Shown: positions 35,261 to 43,531, counted from the stretch's first letter. The stretch: 64,000 nucleotides of DNA from Terriglobia bacterium (GCA_020073565.1 JAIQEY010000022.1:1-64000); one strand, 5' to 3'. Notes: generated from the letters alone by a model not told the origin. Made by a program: numbers and translations.

Positions 35261-36373
35261 CTGACAATCCTCGATTCACGTACGTCGCGCGTTCTGATCA
35301 CGGCGCTCCTGTTTGCCGTGGGGTTCGGCTTCGTCTATGCGGCGCGGCGCACGTTGATTCTGTTCCTGTTCGCGATCTTCTTTGCCTACTTGATCAATCC
35401 CGCTGTACTGCGTCTGGAAAAACTGGTTCGCGGTCGCGGGCGCGCCATCGCTCTCATCTACCTCCTGCTGATTATTGGTCTCGCGGTATTCGGATTCCTT
35501 GTCGGCCCTAGAATTGCCCGCCAAGCCACTCGCCTGGGTGCCGCCCTGCCCGGCTTGATGGATAAGGCAAGCACTGGCCAGATTTCGGGCCAGATCGGCC
35601 AGATCGCTATCGAGTTCGGCAGCAAGCACGGCTTTAGCAGCGCCACCCAGGACTTTATCCAGACTTTTCTGAAGAACCATCGCGAGGACCTGTCGCAACT
35701 GGCCCAGCGCATCGGCGTTCGCGCCGCCGAGTCGGCCAAAGAGCTTTGGGTCCTGTTCCTGGTTCCCATCCTTGCCATCTTCTTCCTTCGCGACGGCGCC
35801 ACGTTTCACGAGGTTCTGCTCTCCCTGGTGCAGTCGCGCACCCAGCGGGAGTTTCTTCAGGACGTGTTGCGCGATATGAACCAGATGCTCGCCCAGTTCA
35901 TTCGCGCCCAATTGACCCTTGCCGGCCTGTCGTTCCTGGCCTACAGCTCGGTGCTGGGAGCTCTTCGCGTGCCGTACGCCCTGATGCTGGGCACGGCCGG
36001 CGGCGCCATGGAATTCGTTCCGGTCGTCGGACCTCTGGTCGCCGGAGCGGCGATGATCGCGGTCGCGATCCTCGCGGGGTACCCGCATTGGCCCTTCGTG
36101 CTGCTCTTCTTAATCCTCTGGCGCCTGGTGCAGGATTACGTGATCTCGCCGCGGATCATGGGAGGAAGTGTCCAACTGCACCCGCTGGCGGCCCTGTTCG
36201 GCATTCTTGCCGGAGGCGAAATTGCCGGAGTGCTCGGAGTCTATCTTTCCATCCCCGTGATGGCCAGTTTACGGATCGTATGGCGACGATGGCGCATCTA
36301 TGCGGAAAAACGCAAGTTCGGACCGCTCAACGAGTACTCGTTCCCGGCAGAGTTGGGACGCGGAAGAACGTAG
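35261..36373 (+). CDS. AI-2E family transporter (PerM-like permease)
   Basis: The protein has about eight hydrophobic segments and the AI-2E/PerM pattern: RTLILFLFAIFFAYLINPAV, the helical middle EFGSKHGFSSATQDFIQTFL, GGAMEFVPVVGPLVAGAAMI and RLVQDYVISPRIMGGSVQLH with the C-terminal GVLGVYLSIPVMAS. These export quorum signals, Na+ or unknown substrates. Starting at GTG 35318 would delete the first membrane helix; a CTG at 35261 (then TILDSRTSRVLITALLFA) is preceded six nt upstream by AAGGA and gives 370 residues, so I use that non-canonical start. The alternative is the 351-residue form. Confidence 0.7.
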   Translation: MTILDSRTSRVLITALLFAVGFGFVYAARRTLILFLFAIFFAYLINPAVLRLEKLVRGRGRAIALIYLLLIIGLAVFGFLVGPRIARQATRLGAALPGLMDKASTGQISGQIGQIAIEFGSKHGFSSATQDFIQTFLKNHREDLSQLAQRIGVRAAESAKELWVLFLVPILAIFFLRDGATFHEVLLSLVQSRTQREFLQDVLRDMNQMLAQFIRAQLTLAGLSFLAYSSVLGALRVPYALMLGTAGGAMEFVPVVGPLVAGAAMIAVAILAGYPHWPFVLLFLILWRLVQDYVISPRIMGGSVQLHPLAALFGILAGGEIAGVLGVYLSIPVMASLRIVWRRWRIYAEKRKFGPLNEYSFPAELGRGRT

Positions 36374-36391
36374 TATCCGGCACTGTTTGAC

Positions 36392-36589
36392 GTCCGAAAG
36401 GGACGGGTGAAAATAGCCCGGCGCTTCAGCGCCGGGGCATCTGGCCGCTCCAGAACGAAGTCCTGTTAGGGACGGCTGAATGCCAACGACAACGCGTACC
36501 ACTCAGTCGTGCCTACGGCACTCCGGGTCTTCTTGTCGCGCACTCCCGCCAGTAAACTGGCGGGCTATTTTCGGCCGTCCCTCCCGGAC
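36392..36589. repeat. Large imperfect inverted repeat
   Basis: The two arms (36392-36420 and 36561-36589) are 29 nt each and differ at only a few positions: the left arm begins GTCCGAAAGGGACGG and ends GAAAATAGCCCG, and the right arm is its near reverse complement. The 140-nt centre includes further small hairpins (CCCGGCGCTTCAGCGCCGGG; CCCGCCAGTAAACTGGCGGG). It fills the gap between the AI-2E gene and the galT stop codon. Confidence 0.75.
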
Positions 36590-36590
36590 T

Positions 36591-37625
36591 TTATGACGTC
36601 GCCGCCGCTGCAGCATCTTTCACGACTTCCACATCAACTTTGCGCAGAAACTCGGCCGCTGCTTCCGGCAGCACCGTGTTGATGAACATGCCCGAGCCCA
36701 GTTCAAATCCCGCCACTCGCGTCAACCGCGGAATCACGCTCAGATACCAGTGAAAGTACTTCACGCCATCGTTCTCGGCGGGAGCGCTTCGAATCGTAAA
36801 GTTGAAATCCGGGTCCGCCAGTCCGTGGTAGAGCTTGGCGAGCACCGAGCGCAGCATGCGCGCCAGATCATTGACCTCCGCCGCGCTCACATCTCCGAAG
36901 CTGGCCATGTGCCGCCGAGGATAAATATGGGTGGAAAACGGCGCCGGCGAGGCGTACAACTCGAGCGCGACAAAGTGCTCGGATACCATGACGATGCGGG
37001 TTTGTTCCTGTAATTCTTCTTCGAGCATCTGACAGAACATGCACGCGCCAAAGTCGTCGAAGTACCGCACAGCGTGTTGAAAACGCTCGCGCACCTGTAG
37101 CGAGATCACGGGAGTCGCGATCATCTGCGAGTGCGGGTGTTCCAGGCTCGTGCCGGCATCAATCCCGTGATTCTTGAAGATCGTGATGTGCGCGATGCGC
37201 GGATCGAGACTCAGTTCATCGTAGCGAGTCTTATAGATGCGGAGGATTTCCGCCACGTAGGAATCGGGCATCAGGGCCAGAACCTGGGAGTGATCGGGCG
37301 TCTCAATGATCACATCGTGAACCCCGAAACCGTTGACCACCCGGCGCGAACGGTGGACCGTGCGCGTCGGCTGCACGTCGCGGGAAAGAGCCGCAAACTT
37401 GTTCGGGACCACTCGTGCATGCCACGGGACATCCATCGATGCCGGTACCCGCAGAACTTCTGGTGGAGTCAGTTTCTCGTTTCCCGGACAGAAAGGGCAG
37501 TTGGCGACAAGCGATGCGAGCGGCTTCCGTTCGCGGTGGCGCGCCATTTCTTCCGGACGACGGGCTCGCTCGGTGGCAATCACAACCCATTCCTTGGTCG
37601 CAAAATTCTGGCGTAGTTCTGACAT
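36591..37625 (-). CDS. galT: Galactose-1-phosphate uridylyltransferase
   Basis: The 344-residue protein has the N-terminal zinc knuckle ANCPFCPGNEK with a second pair in ACMFCQMLEEE, and the nucleotidylated active-site motif SLEHPHSQMIATP (HxHxQ). It also has IIETPDHSQVLALM and the C-terminal KYFHWYLSVIPRLTRVAG block of this HIT-superfamily enzyme. It exchanges UMP between UDP-glucose and galactose-1-phosphate in the Leloir pathway. No galK or galE is close, so it may feed nucleotide-sugar supply for envelope polymers. The gene stands alone, transcribed away from the lysine genes. Confidence 0.95.
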   Translation of the reverse strand: MSELRQNFATKEWVVIATERARRPEEMARHRERKPLASLVANCPFCPGNEKLTPPEVLRVPASMDVPWHARVVPNKFAALSRDVQPTRTVHRSRRVVNGFGVHDVIIETPDHSQVLALMPDSYVAEILRIYKTRYDELSLDPRIAHITIFKNHGIDAGTSLEHPHSQMIATPVISLQVRERFQHAVRYFDDFGACMFCQMLEEELQEQTRIVMVSEHFVALELYASPAPFSTHIYPRRHMASFGDVSAAEVNDLARMLRSVLAKLYHGLADPDFNFTIRSAPAENDGVKYFHWYLSVIPRLTRVAGFELGSGMFINTVLPEAAAEFLRKVDVEVVKDAAAAATS

Positions 37626-37701
37626 TGGTTACTCCTAGGCCAAGCCTACGCTTCCGCTCGAGAATCGAACAGGCACCAAGGGTCGTGGGGCTGAAATTCA
37701 T

Positions 37702-37785
37702 GAACCACAAAGGACACGAAGTCACACTAAGGTGTGATCCCTGAAGGTTGCCTTCGTGCTCCTGTGTATCCTTCGTGGTTAATTC
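37702..37785. repeat. Inverted intergenic repeat upstream of asd (ACCACAGAGGACACAG family)
   Basis: The left arm runs from GAACCACAAAGGACACGAAG and the right arm is its degenerate reverse complement ending CCTTCGTGGTTAATTC. The arms would pair as a stem with a short loop. Same family as 31266-31296 and the copies at 38919, 40508 and 51851. Confidence 0.7.
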
Positions 37786-37850
37786 AAGGCGGGTGGGTCC
37801 GCCGCGGTATTCGCCTGAGAAAAGTCGCTGGTATAAAATCACAGTTCAGC

Positions 37851-38903
37851 ATGTCCACCAAACTTTCTGTAGGAATTCTCGGTGCCACGGGCATCGTTGG
37901 GCAGAGATTTATCCAGATGCTCGAACATCACCCGTGGTTTGAAGTGTCGTGGCTGGCCGCGTCCGATCGTTCGGAAGGTCGACCGTATGCCGAAGCCGCC
38001 CGCTGGCGCTTGAAGACTGCCATCCCGGCCCCGATTGCAAACATGACAGTTTCGCCGGCCAAGCCGGAAGGTGCGCCGAAGATCATCTTTGCTGCTTTGG
38101 ATGCGGGCATCGCGCGCGAACTGGAGCCACAATTTGCCGCCGCGGGCTGCGCGGTCGTTTCCAACTCGAGCGCCCTGCGCATGCAGACCGATGTTCCTCT
38201 TGTGATCCCGGAAGTCAACGGCGACCACATTCGGCTGATCGAAAAGCAATCCTGGCGCACCAAGTCGGGCGGCTACGTCGTCACCAACCCCAACTGCTCT
38301 GCGATTGGCCTGGTGCTCGCACTGGCTCCATTGCATCGCGCGTTCCATCTTGAGACCGTGATGGCGGTCACCATGCAAGCAGTCAGCGGTGCCGGATATC
38401 CCGGAGTGGCGTCGCTCGATATTCTCGGCAACGTGATTCCCTACATCGGAAAAGAAGAAGAAAAGATGGAGGAGGAGACGCTAAAACTGCTGGGAACGCT
38501 GAAGGGTCCGCATATCGAACCGGCTCACTTCGCCATGAGTGCACAATGCAATCGCGTCGCGGTGGAGGATGGGCACACGGAATCGGTCGCGATCAAGCTG
38601 AAGAAAAAGGCGGCGGCCGAAGAGATCATCGCCGCTTGGAATGATTTCCAGGCCGAACCGCAGCAACTCCGCTTACCGAGCGCGCCGTCTCAACCGGTTG
38701 CTTACCTGACCGCGCACGATCGTCCACAGCCGAGGTTTGACTGCGACCTAGGCGCCGGCATGACAACTGCCGTTGGACGTTTGCGGCGCTGCACCGTACT
38801 CGACTGGAAGTTCACGGTGTTGTCGCACAACACGATTCGCGGCGCCGCCGGAGCTGCGCTGCTCAATGCCGAGCTTCTCAAAGCGAAGGGGTATCTGGGG
38901 TGA
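37851..38903 (+). CDS. asd: Aspartate-semialdehyde dehydrogenase
   Basis: The 350-residue protein has the NADP-binding start SVGILGATGIVGQRFIQMLE, the active-site Cys in VVTNPNCSAIGLVLALAPLH, and the substrate-binding region TMQAVSGAGYPGVASLDILG with the following acidic EEEKMEEETLKLLG. It resembles the archaeal/fungal-like form. It makes aspartate semialdehyde for lysine, threonine and methionine. The start MSTKLSVGILG is at 37851; upstream frame codons lie in a repeat element. It is the first gene of a pathway-ordered set asd, lysC, dapB, dapA, dapD. Confidence 0.95.
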   Translation: MSTKLSVGILGATGIVGQRFIQMLEHHPWFEVSWLAASDRSEGRPYAEAARWRLKTAIPAPIANMTVSPAKPEGAPKIIFAALDAGIARELEPQFAAAGCAVVSNSSALRMQTDVPLVIPEVNGDHIRLIEKQSWRTKSGGYVVTNPNCSAIGLVLALAPLHRAFHLETVMAVTMQAVSGAGYPGVASLDILGNVIPYIGKEEEKMEEETLKLLGTLKGPHIEPAHFAMSAQCNRVAVEDGHTESVAIKLKKKAAAEEIIAAWNDFQAEPQQLRLPSAPSQPVAYLTAHDRPQPRFDCDLGAGMTTAVGRLRRCTVLDWKFTVLSHNTIRGAAGAALLNAELLKAKGYLG

Positions 38904-38918
38904 AAGCGATATCTACCT

Positions 38919-39088
38919 TGGAGGCACGGAGACACGGAGAAAAACGGAATCGAATCTGTTTTGTTCGGCGCCTCGTGGGACGACCTGTGCACACGCCGAA
39001 ATTCCGTGACGTCTCAGCTACCCGCGTACCCTCAGAACACCAGCTTTTTTTCATGCTTTCCTCCGTGTCTCTGTGCCTCCGTGGTAAG
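38919..39088. repeat. Inverted intergenic repeat between asd and lysC
   Basis: The left arm (38919-38948, TTGGAGGCACGGAGACACGG onwards) and right arm (about 39058-39088, with CTCCGTGTCTCTGTGCCTCC) are reverse complements with few mismatches. They flank about 110 nt of unrelated sequence and fill most of the gap between asd and lysC. Confidence 0.75.
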
Positions 39089-39120
39089 TTTGCGTCTTAT
39101 CTCCAGAGGGATTGCCGCCC

Positions 39121-40494
39121 ATGATCGTCATGAAGTTTGGCGGGACCTCGGTGCAGGACGCGAAGGCGATCGACCGCGTGGCGCAGATCGTCCAGGGGCG
39201 ATTGGCCGACCGACCGGTGGTGGTCGTCAGCGCCATGGCCAAAGTCACCGATGCCCTGCTCGCCATGGGCAAGGCCGCGGGCGGCGGCGATCGCAAGACC
39301 GCGTTAAAGATGGCGCGCGCCCTCCGCGAGCGCCACTACGAAACATCCGGAGAGTTGCTCGGCACGGCCCTATTTACCGAGTTTCACGGCAACCTGGGCG
39401 CCGACTTCGAGGATCTGGACGAATTGCTGCGAGGAATCGGAGCGGTCGGCGAAATCACGCCGCGCACCTACGACAACGTCGCGGCCTTCGGCGAAATGCT
39501 CTCGAGCAAGATTGTCGCCGCCGCCTTCACAGCGCGCGGACTGCCGGGAGTCCATGTGGATTCGCGGCAGTGTCTGCTGACCGACAATAGCTTCATGCGC
39601 GCGGTTCCGCAGTTCGACGAGACCAATGAGCGCCTGCAGAAAAAAGTAAAGCCCCTGCTCGCTGCCGGGAAAGTTCCCGTGATGGGCGGTTTCATTGGTT
39701 CCAACCGCGCCGGTATCACCACGACCATTGGGCGCGGAGGCTCGGACTTTTCGGCGGCGATCTTCGGTGCCGGCCTGGATGCTGAGCGCATCGAGATCTG
39801 GACCGACGTGGACGGCATGATGACGACTGACCCGCGCCTGTGTCCCGACGCCCGCCGCATCAAGGTCATCAGTTTTGATGAAGCCGCCGAGCTTGCATAT
39901 TTCGGCGCCAAGGTCTTGCATCCCGCGACGGTGTTGCCGGCCATTCAGAAGAACATTCCCGTCTATGTTCTAAATTCGCAGAATCCCACCTGCGAAGGGA
40001 CCAAGATCACGGCGCGCGCGCCTCGTGGCTCCAACGTTTTCAAAGCCATTGCGCTCAAGAAAAAAATCACCATCATCGATGTGGCGGCGCCGCGCCGGCT
40101 GCTGGTCCACGGCTACTTGAAGTCCATCTTCGAGGTATTCGATAACCACAACGTGGCGGTGGACGTGGTCTCTACGTCCGAGGTGAGTGTGTCGGTGACG
40201 GCGGAGACGAACGAGGCAATTCCCGCGCTCGCCGCCGACCTGGCCAAACTCGCGGACGTAAAATACGAAGGCCGAAAAGCAATCGTCTGCCTGGTGGGAG
40301 AGAGTTTGCGCGATACTCCAGGGGTCGCCGCTAAGGTTTTCGGAATTCTGGAAGATGTGAAGATTCGCATGATCTCCCAGGGCGCTTCGGAAATTAATCT
40401 GACGTTCGTGATCGAGGAAGATGACGCCGCCGAGGTCGTCCGGCGTTTGCACAAGGAGTTCTACGCCGAGGCGGACCCGGAGATTTTCGCGTGA
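39121..40494 (+). CDS. lysC: Aspartate kinase (monofunctional)
   Basis: The 457-residue protein has the N-terminal kinase domain (MKFGGTSVQDAKAIDRVAQI, GGFIGSNRAGITTTIGRGGS, WTDVDGMMTTDPRLCPDARR) and two C-terminal ACT-type regulatory domains from about residue 310 (IFEVFDNHNVAVDVVSTSEV; RDTPGVAAKVFGILEDVKIR). It phosphorylates aspartate, the first step toward lysine and threonine, and the ACT domains allow feedback inhibition. The ATG at 39121 has AGAGGG about 10 nt upstream. It is the second gene of the lysine set. Confidence 0.96.
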   Translation: MIVMKFGGTSVQDAKAIDRVAQIVQGRLADRPVVVVSAMAKVTDALLAMGKAAGGGDRKTALKMARALRERHYETSGELLGTALFTEFHGNLGADFEDLDELLRGIGAVGEITPRTYDNVAAFGEMLSSKIVAAAFTARGLPGVHVDSRQCLLTDNSFMRAVPQFDETNERLQKKVKPLLAAGKVPVMGGFIGSNRAGITTTIGRGGSDFSAAIFGAGLDAERIEIWTDVDGMMTTDPRLCPDARRIKVISFDEAAELAYFGAKVLHPATVLPAIQKNIPVYVLNSQNPTCEGTKITARAPRGSNVFKAIALKKKITIIDVAAPRRLLVHGYLKSIFEVFDNHNVAVDVVSTSEVSVSVTAETNEAIPALAADLAKLADVKYEGRKAIVCLVGESLRDTPGVAAKVFGILEDVKIRMISQGASEINLTFVIEEDDAAEVVRRLHKEFYAEADPEIFA

Positions 40495-40507
40495 AGGGCT
40501 AACTATC

Positions 40508-40608
40508 TCACCGCCGAGACGCGGCGATCGCCAAGGGAGAACAGAATTGGATAACGGCTGTATGATTTTCGTGTTTCCTCTGTGCTCTCTGTGGCCTCTG
40601 TGGTGAAC
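40508..40608. repeat. Inverted intergenic repeat between lysC and dapB
   Basis: The right arm (40575-40608) reads TTCCTCTGTGCTCTCTGTGG then CCTCTGTGGTGAAC and matches the family of 31266, 37702, 38919 and 51851. The left arm (about 40508-40540, TCACCGCCGAGACGCGGCGA onward) is a diverged partner. Confidence 0.65.
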
Positions 40609-40616
40609 GTTTTCCA

Positions 40617-41297
40617 ATGCATCTTCTGATCCTAGGCCGTGGCAAGACAGGCTCTCTGGTGGCTGAGGTTGCCCAGGAGCGCCGGCACCATGTCCACACG
40701 ATGGACGTGGAGGAAAATGCGAATGCCGCCGGCCTTACTCCCGACGTTCTCTCCACCACAGACGCTGTCATCGACTTCACAACCCCCGCCGCGGTCGTCG
40801 CCAACGCCGAAGCCTGCATCCGCGCCGGAAAGAAGATGGTCGTGGGAACTACCGGTTGGTACGACCAGGTACCGCGGCTGCGCGAGATGGTTCTCTCCGC
40901 CAAAAGCGCCTTCCTCTACGGATCGAATTTCTCCATCGGCGTGAACTTGTTTTTCGAAATCGTAGCCACCGCCGCCGCTGCTTCCAAATACGATTATTCC
41001 GGACAAATCTTCGAACGCCATCACGTCCAGAAGAAAGATGCGCCCTCGGGAACCGCACTCACGATCCAGAACATTGCACGTGCCTCGGGTGGCCAGGAAC
41101 TCGAGATCGTTTCCTTCCGTGAAGGCGACGTGGTGGGCTTGCACGAGATCACCTACGATTCTCCCAACGACCGCATCTATCTCTGTCACGACGCCAAGTC
41201 CCGCCGTGGATTCGCCGAGGGCGCCGTCCGAGGGGCCGAGTGGCTGGCGGGCAAAACCGGCTTCTTCGAATTTCGCGACATCTGGCGTGAGCTCTGA
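40617..41297 (+). CDS. dapB: 4-hydroxy-tetrahydrodipicolinate reductase
   Basis: The 226-residue protein has a shortened N-terminal nucleotide-binding domain (MHLLILGRGKTGSLVAEVAQ, DAVIDFTTPAAVVANAEACI) and the catalytic signature ERHHVQKKDAPSGTALTI, with the HH and K-x2-PSGTA residues intact. The glycine motif is GRGKTG rather than the usual GxxGxMG. It reduces hydroxy-tetrahydrodipicolinate in the lysine/diaminopimelate pathway. The usual length is 250-270 residues, so it is a compact form. It lies in the pathway-ordered lysine set. Confidence 0.93.
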   Translation: MHLLILGRGKTGSLVAEVAQERRHHVHTMDVEENANAAGLTPDVLSTTDAVIDFTTPAAVVANAEACIRAGKKMVVGTTGWYDQVPRLREMVLSAKSAFLYGSNFSIGVNLFFEIVATAAAASKYDYSGQIFERHHVQKKDAPSGTALTIQNIARASGGQELEIVSFREGDVVGLHEITYDSPNDRIYLCHDAKSRRGFAEGAVRGAEWLAGKTGFFEFRDIWREL

Positions 41298-41310
41298 TAT
41301 TTCCACCTGG

Positions 41311-41360
41311 AGATACGGGGCTTCCCCCGTCTCCGGAGACGCAGCAAGCCGCGTCTCTAC
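41311..41360. repeat. Two copies of the GTAGAGACG repeat, between dapB and dapA
   Basis: A diverged copy (41311-41334, starting AGATACGGGGCTTCCCCC) is followed immediately by the reverse-oriented copy 41335-41360 (GGAGACGCAGCAAGCCGCG to CTCTAC), which matches the element at 10536-10561. Together they can fold as a hairpin. Confidence 0.7.
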
Positions 41361-41407
41361 GGGACTCGCACATGCACAGAGGTAGCGTTAAGAGTTATCC
41401 TTAACAA

Positions 41408-42544
41408 ATGCAACTGCGAGGATGTGGCACCGCTCTTGTCACCCCGTTTTCCCAGGACGGCGCGGTCGACGAAAACGCGCTGCGCAATCTGGTCGGCTGG
41501 CAGGTGGAATCGGGCATCGATTTCCTGATCCCCTGCGGCACTACCGGCGAAACTCCCACTCTCAATCACGACGAGTGGCTGCGCGTGATCGACGTAACCA
41601 TCGAAGTGGCCGCGGGACGAGTTCCCATCGTAGCCGGCGCAACCTCGAACTCAACGCAGGAGGCGGTCGCGAAGGCAAAGGAGGTAGCCGCCAGGCCGGG
41701 CGTCAACGCCATCCTTACCGCGTCGCCCTATTACAACAAGCCGACGCAGGAAGGTCAGTATCGCCATTTCCGCGCCATCGCCGAAGCCGTCGACAAGCCG
41801 GTCATTGTCTACAACGTCCCTGGCCGGACGAGTGCCAATCTCGAACCGGCAACCTTGGCGCGCCTGTGCGAGGTTCCCAATATCGCCGGAGTCAAAGAAG
41901 CCAGCGGCAGCATGACGCAAATCGCCGAGGTCTTAAACATGGTCCCGCAGACCTTCTTGGTACTCTCGGGCGATGATGCCGTCACCTTGCCGGTAATTGC
42001 GTTGGGCGGTGTGGGCGTGATTTCGGTGGTCTCCAACGAGATCCCGCGCGAGATGGCCGAGATGACGCGCGCTGCCCTGGCCAACGACTGGACGACCGCC
42101 CGCACCATCCACCGCAAGTATTTTCCCCTGATGCAGGCCAACTTCATCGAATCCAGCCCGCTGCCGGTGAAGGCCGTGCTCGCTATGATGGGCAAGATCG
42201 AAGAAGTCTATCGCCTGCCGCTGCTCCCGATGCGCCGCGACACGCGCTCCAAGCTACAGCGAGTCGCAACTGATGCCGGACTCGTGTCCAAGCCTGTCAA
42301 TACAGCGCCCACAGCAGCCCCCAGTGAGTTCTACGTCTATGAGAACTGGGCGGCGGGCCCGCATAAGGCGGTGGTGCACCGCGCCGCCTGCGGACAATGC
42401 AGTTCCGGCAAAGGACGTCCCGCCGGCCACGATCCCAATCATTCGCGCTGGCACGGTCCATACGCCACCGCCACCGAAGCCCGAGAAGCGTCGCACCACA
42501 TGGCCGGAGTGCTGATTCGGAGCGAATGCAAGTGCGTAGCGTAA
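41408..42544 (+). CDS. dapA: 4-hydroxy-tetrahydrodipicolinate synthase with extra C-terminal Cys-rich domain
   Basis: Residues 1-295 are a standard DapA TIM barrel: GCGTALVTPFSQDGAVDENA, PCGTTGETPTLNHDEW, the catalytic Tyr135 in VIVYNVPGRTSAN and Schiff-base Lys163 in AGVKEASGSMTQ. It condenses pyruvate with aspartate semialdehyde. Residues 308-378 are an additional domain (FYVYENWAAGPHKAVVHRAA, then C328/C331, RWHGPYATATEAREASHHMA and C374/C376), absent from typical DapA of about 290 residues. Similar small Cys/His domains occur as stand-alone proteins, so this looks like a fusion. The gene sits in the pathway-ordered lysine set before dapD. Confidence 0.93.
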   Translation: MQLRGCGTALVTPFSQDGAVDENALRNLVGWQVESGIDFLIPCGTTGETPTLNHDEWLRVIDVTIEVAAGRVPIVAGATSNSTQEAVAKAKEVAARPGVNAILTASPYYNKPTQEGQYRHFRAIAEAVDKPVIVYNVPGRTSANLEPATLARLCEVPNIAGVKEASGSMTQIAEVLNMVPQTFLVLSGDDAVTLPVIALGGVGVISVVSNEIPREMAEMTRAALANDWTTARTIHRKYFPLMQANFIESSPLPVKAVLAMMGKIEEVYRLPLLPMRRDTRSKLQRVATDAGLVSKPVNTAPTAAPSEFYVYENWAAGPHKAVVHRAACGQCSSGKGRPAGHDPNHSRWHGPYATATEAREASHHMAGVLIRSECKCVA

Positions 42545-42598
42545 AAGAGCAGCTACGAGCCGCGAGCTACGAGCTTAAAGCGACAGACTTCATGAATT

Positions 42599-42628
42599 GT
42601 CATCCTGAGCGAAGCGAGGGACCTGCTG
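42599..42628. repeat. TCATCCTGAGCGAAGCG intergenic repeat between dapA and dapD
   Basis: The motif TGTCATCCTGAGCGAAGCGA continues GGGACCTGCTG. This sequence is a widespread dispersed intergenic repeat in many bacterial genomes. It sits in the 135-nt gap before dapD. Confidence 0.65.
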
Positions 42629-42679
42629 TTCGCAATCTCAACACTCGCCACTCCACGACCCGCCATTGTTCAACTTCTT

Positions 42680-43531
42680 ATGCCTGACTCGACATCAGAA
42701 TTGAAGTCAACCATCGAAGTCTTGTACGCATCGACCACCATCGGCGATCCAGCCGCGGCCCGCCGCAACTTCGCGGACTTCCGCGCGCGCCTGACCCGCG
42801 GCGAGATCCGCGCCGCCGAGCGCGTCAACAACCGATGGATCACGAACGCCTGGGTCAAGCAAGGCATTCTGCTCGGCTTCCGTCTCGGCGAACTGAAAGA
42901 GATGTCCGATGGCGACATCCTCAACTTCATCGACAAGGACACCTTCCCTGCCCGTCGCATCACCCTCGCCGACCGAGTCCGGGTCGTCCCCGGAGGCTCC
43001 ACCATCCGCGAGGGCGCCTACGTCGCTCCGTCGGTCGTCTGCATGCCGCCCATGTTCATCAACGTCGGCGCCTACGTGGACGAGGGCACCATGGTCGACT
43101 CGCACGCCCTGGTCGGCTCGTGCGCGCAGATCGGCAAGCGCGTCCACCTCAGTGCTGCCGCCCAGATCGGAGGCGTGCTCGAACCCATCAACGCCGCCCC
43201 GGTCATCCTCGAAGACGACGTGCTGGTCGGCGGCAACTGCGGAGTCTTCGAAGGCACGCTGGTGCGAACCCGAGCTGTGCTCGGAGCAGGCACGATCCTG
43301 ACCCGTTCTACCCCGCTCTACGACCTCGTCCGCGGAGAAGTCTATCGAGCAACCCCTGACCACCCGCTCGAAGTCCCCGAAAACGCCGTCGTCGTTCCCG
43401 GCTCGCGCGCCGTGAGCAAGGGCAAAGGCAAATCCGACGACTGGAACCTGTCCCTCTACACGCCCGTGATCGTCAAGTATCGCGACGAGAAGACCGAGCG
43501 CGGGATCGAACTGGAAGACTGGCTAAGGTAG
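42680..43531 (+). CDS. dapD: Tetrahydrodipicolinate N-succinyltransferase
   Basis: The 283-residue protein has the helical N-terminal domain (RRNFADFRARLTRGEIRAAE, NRWITNAWVKQGILLGFRLG) and the left-handed beta-helix with hexapeptide repeats (VVPGGSTIREGAYVAPSVVC, PMFINVGAYVDEGTMVDSHA, VHLSAAAQIGGVLEPINAAP), including the extended active-site loop of DapD. It succinylates tetrahydrodipicolinate in the succinylase branch of lysine and diaminopimelate synthesis. The branch-specific dapC and dapE genes are not in this window. It ends the pathway-ordered set. Confidence 0.95.
   Translation: MPDSTSELKSTIEVLYASTTIGDPAAARRNFADFRARLTRGEIRAAERVNNRWITNAWVKQGILLGFRLGELKEMSDGDILNFIDKDTFPARRITLADRVRVVPGGSTIREGAYVAPSVVCMPPMFINVGAYVDEGTMVDSHALVGSCAQIGKRVHLSAAAQIGGVLEPINAAPVILEDDVLVGGNCGVFEGTLVRTRAVLGAGTILTRSTPLYDLVRGEVYRATPDHPLEVPENAVVVPGSRAVSKGKGKSDDWNLSLYTPVIVKYRDEKTERGIELEDWLR

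Noticed and set aside
37626-39120. Lysine riboswitch before asd or lysC
   Set aside because: The leaders are made of dispersed repeat arms, and I do not see the conserved lysine-aptamer core segments.
39970-40617. Minus-strand ORF of 215 codons over lysC
   Set aside because: It is an antisense shadow of lysC with an HRGHREHRG-type start produced by the repeat at 40508-40608.
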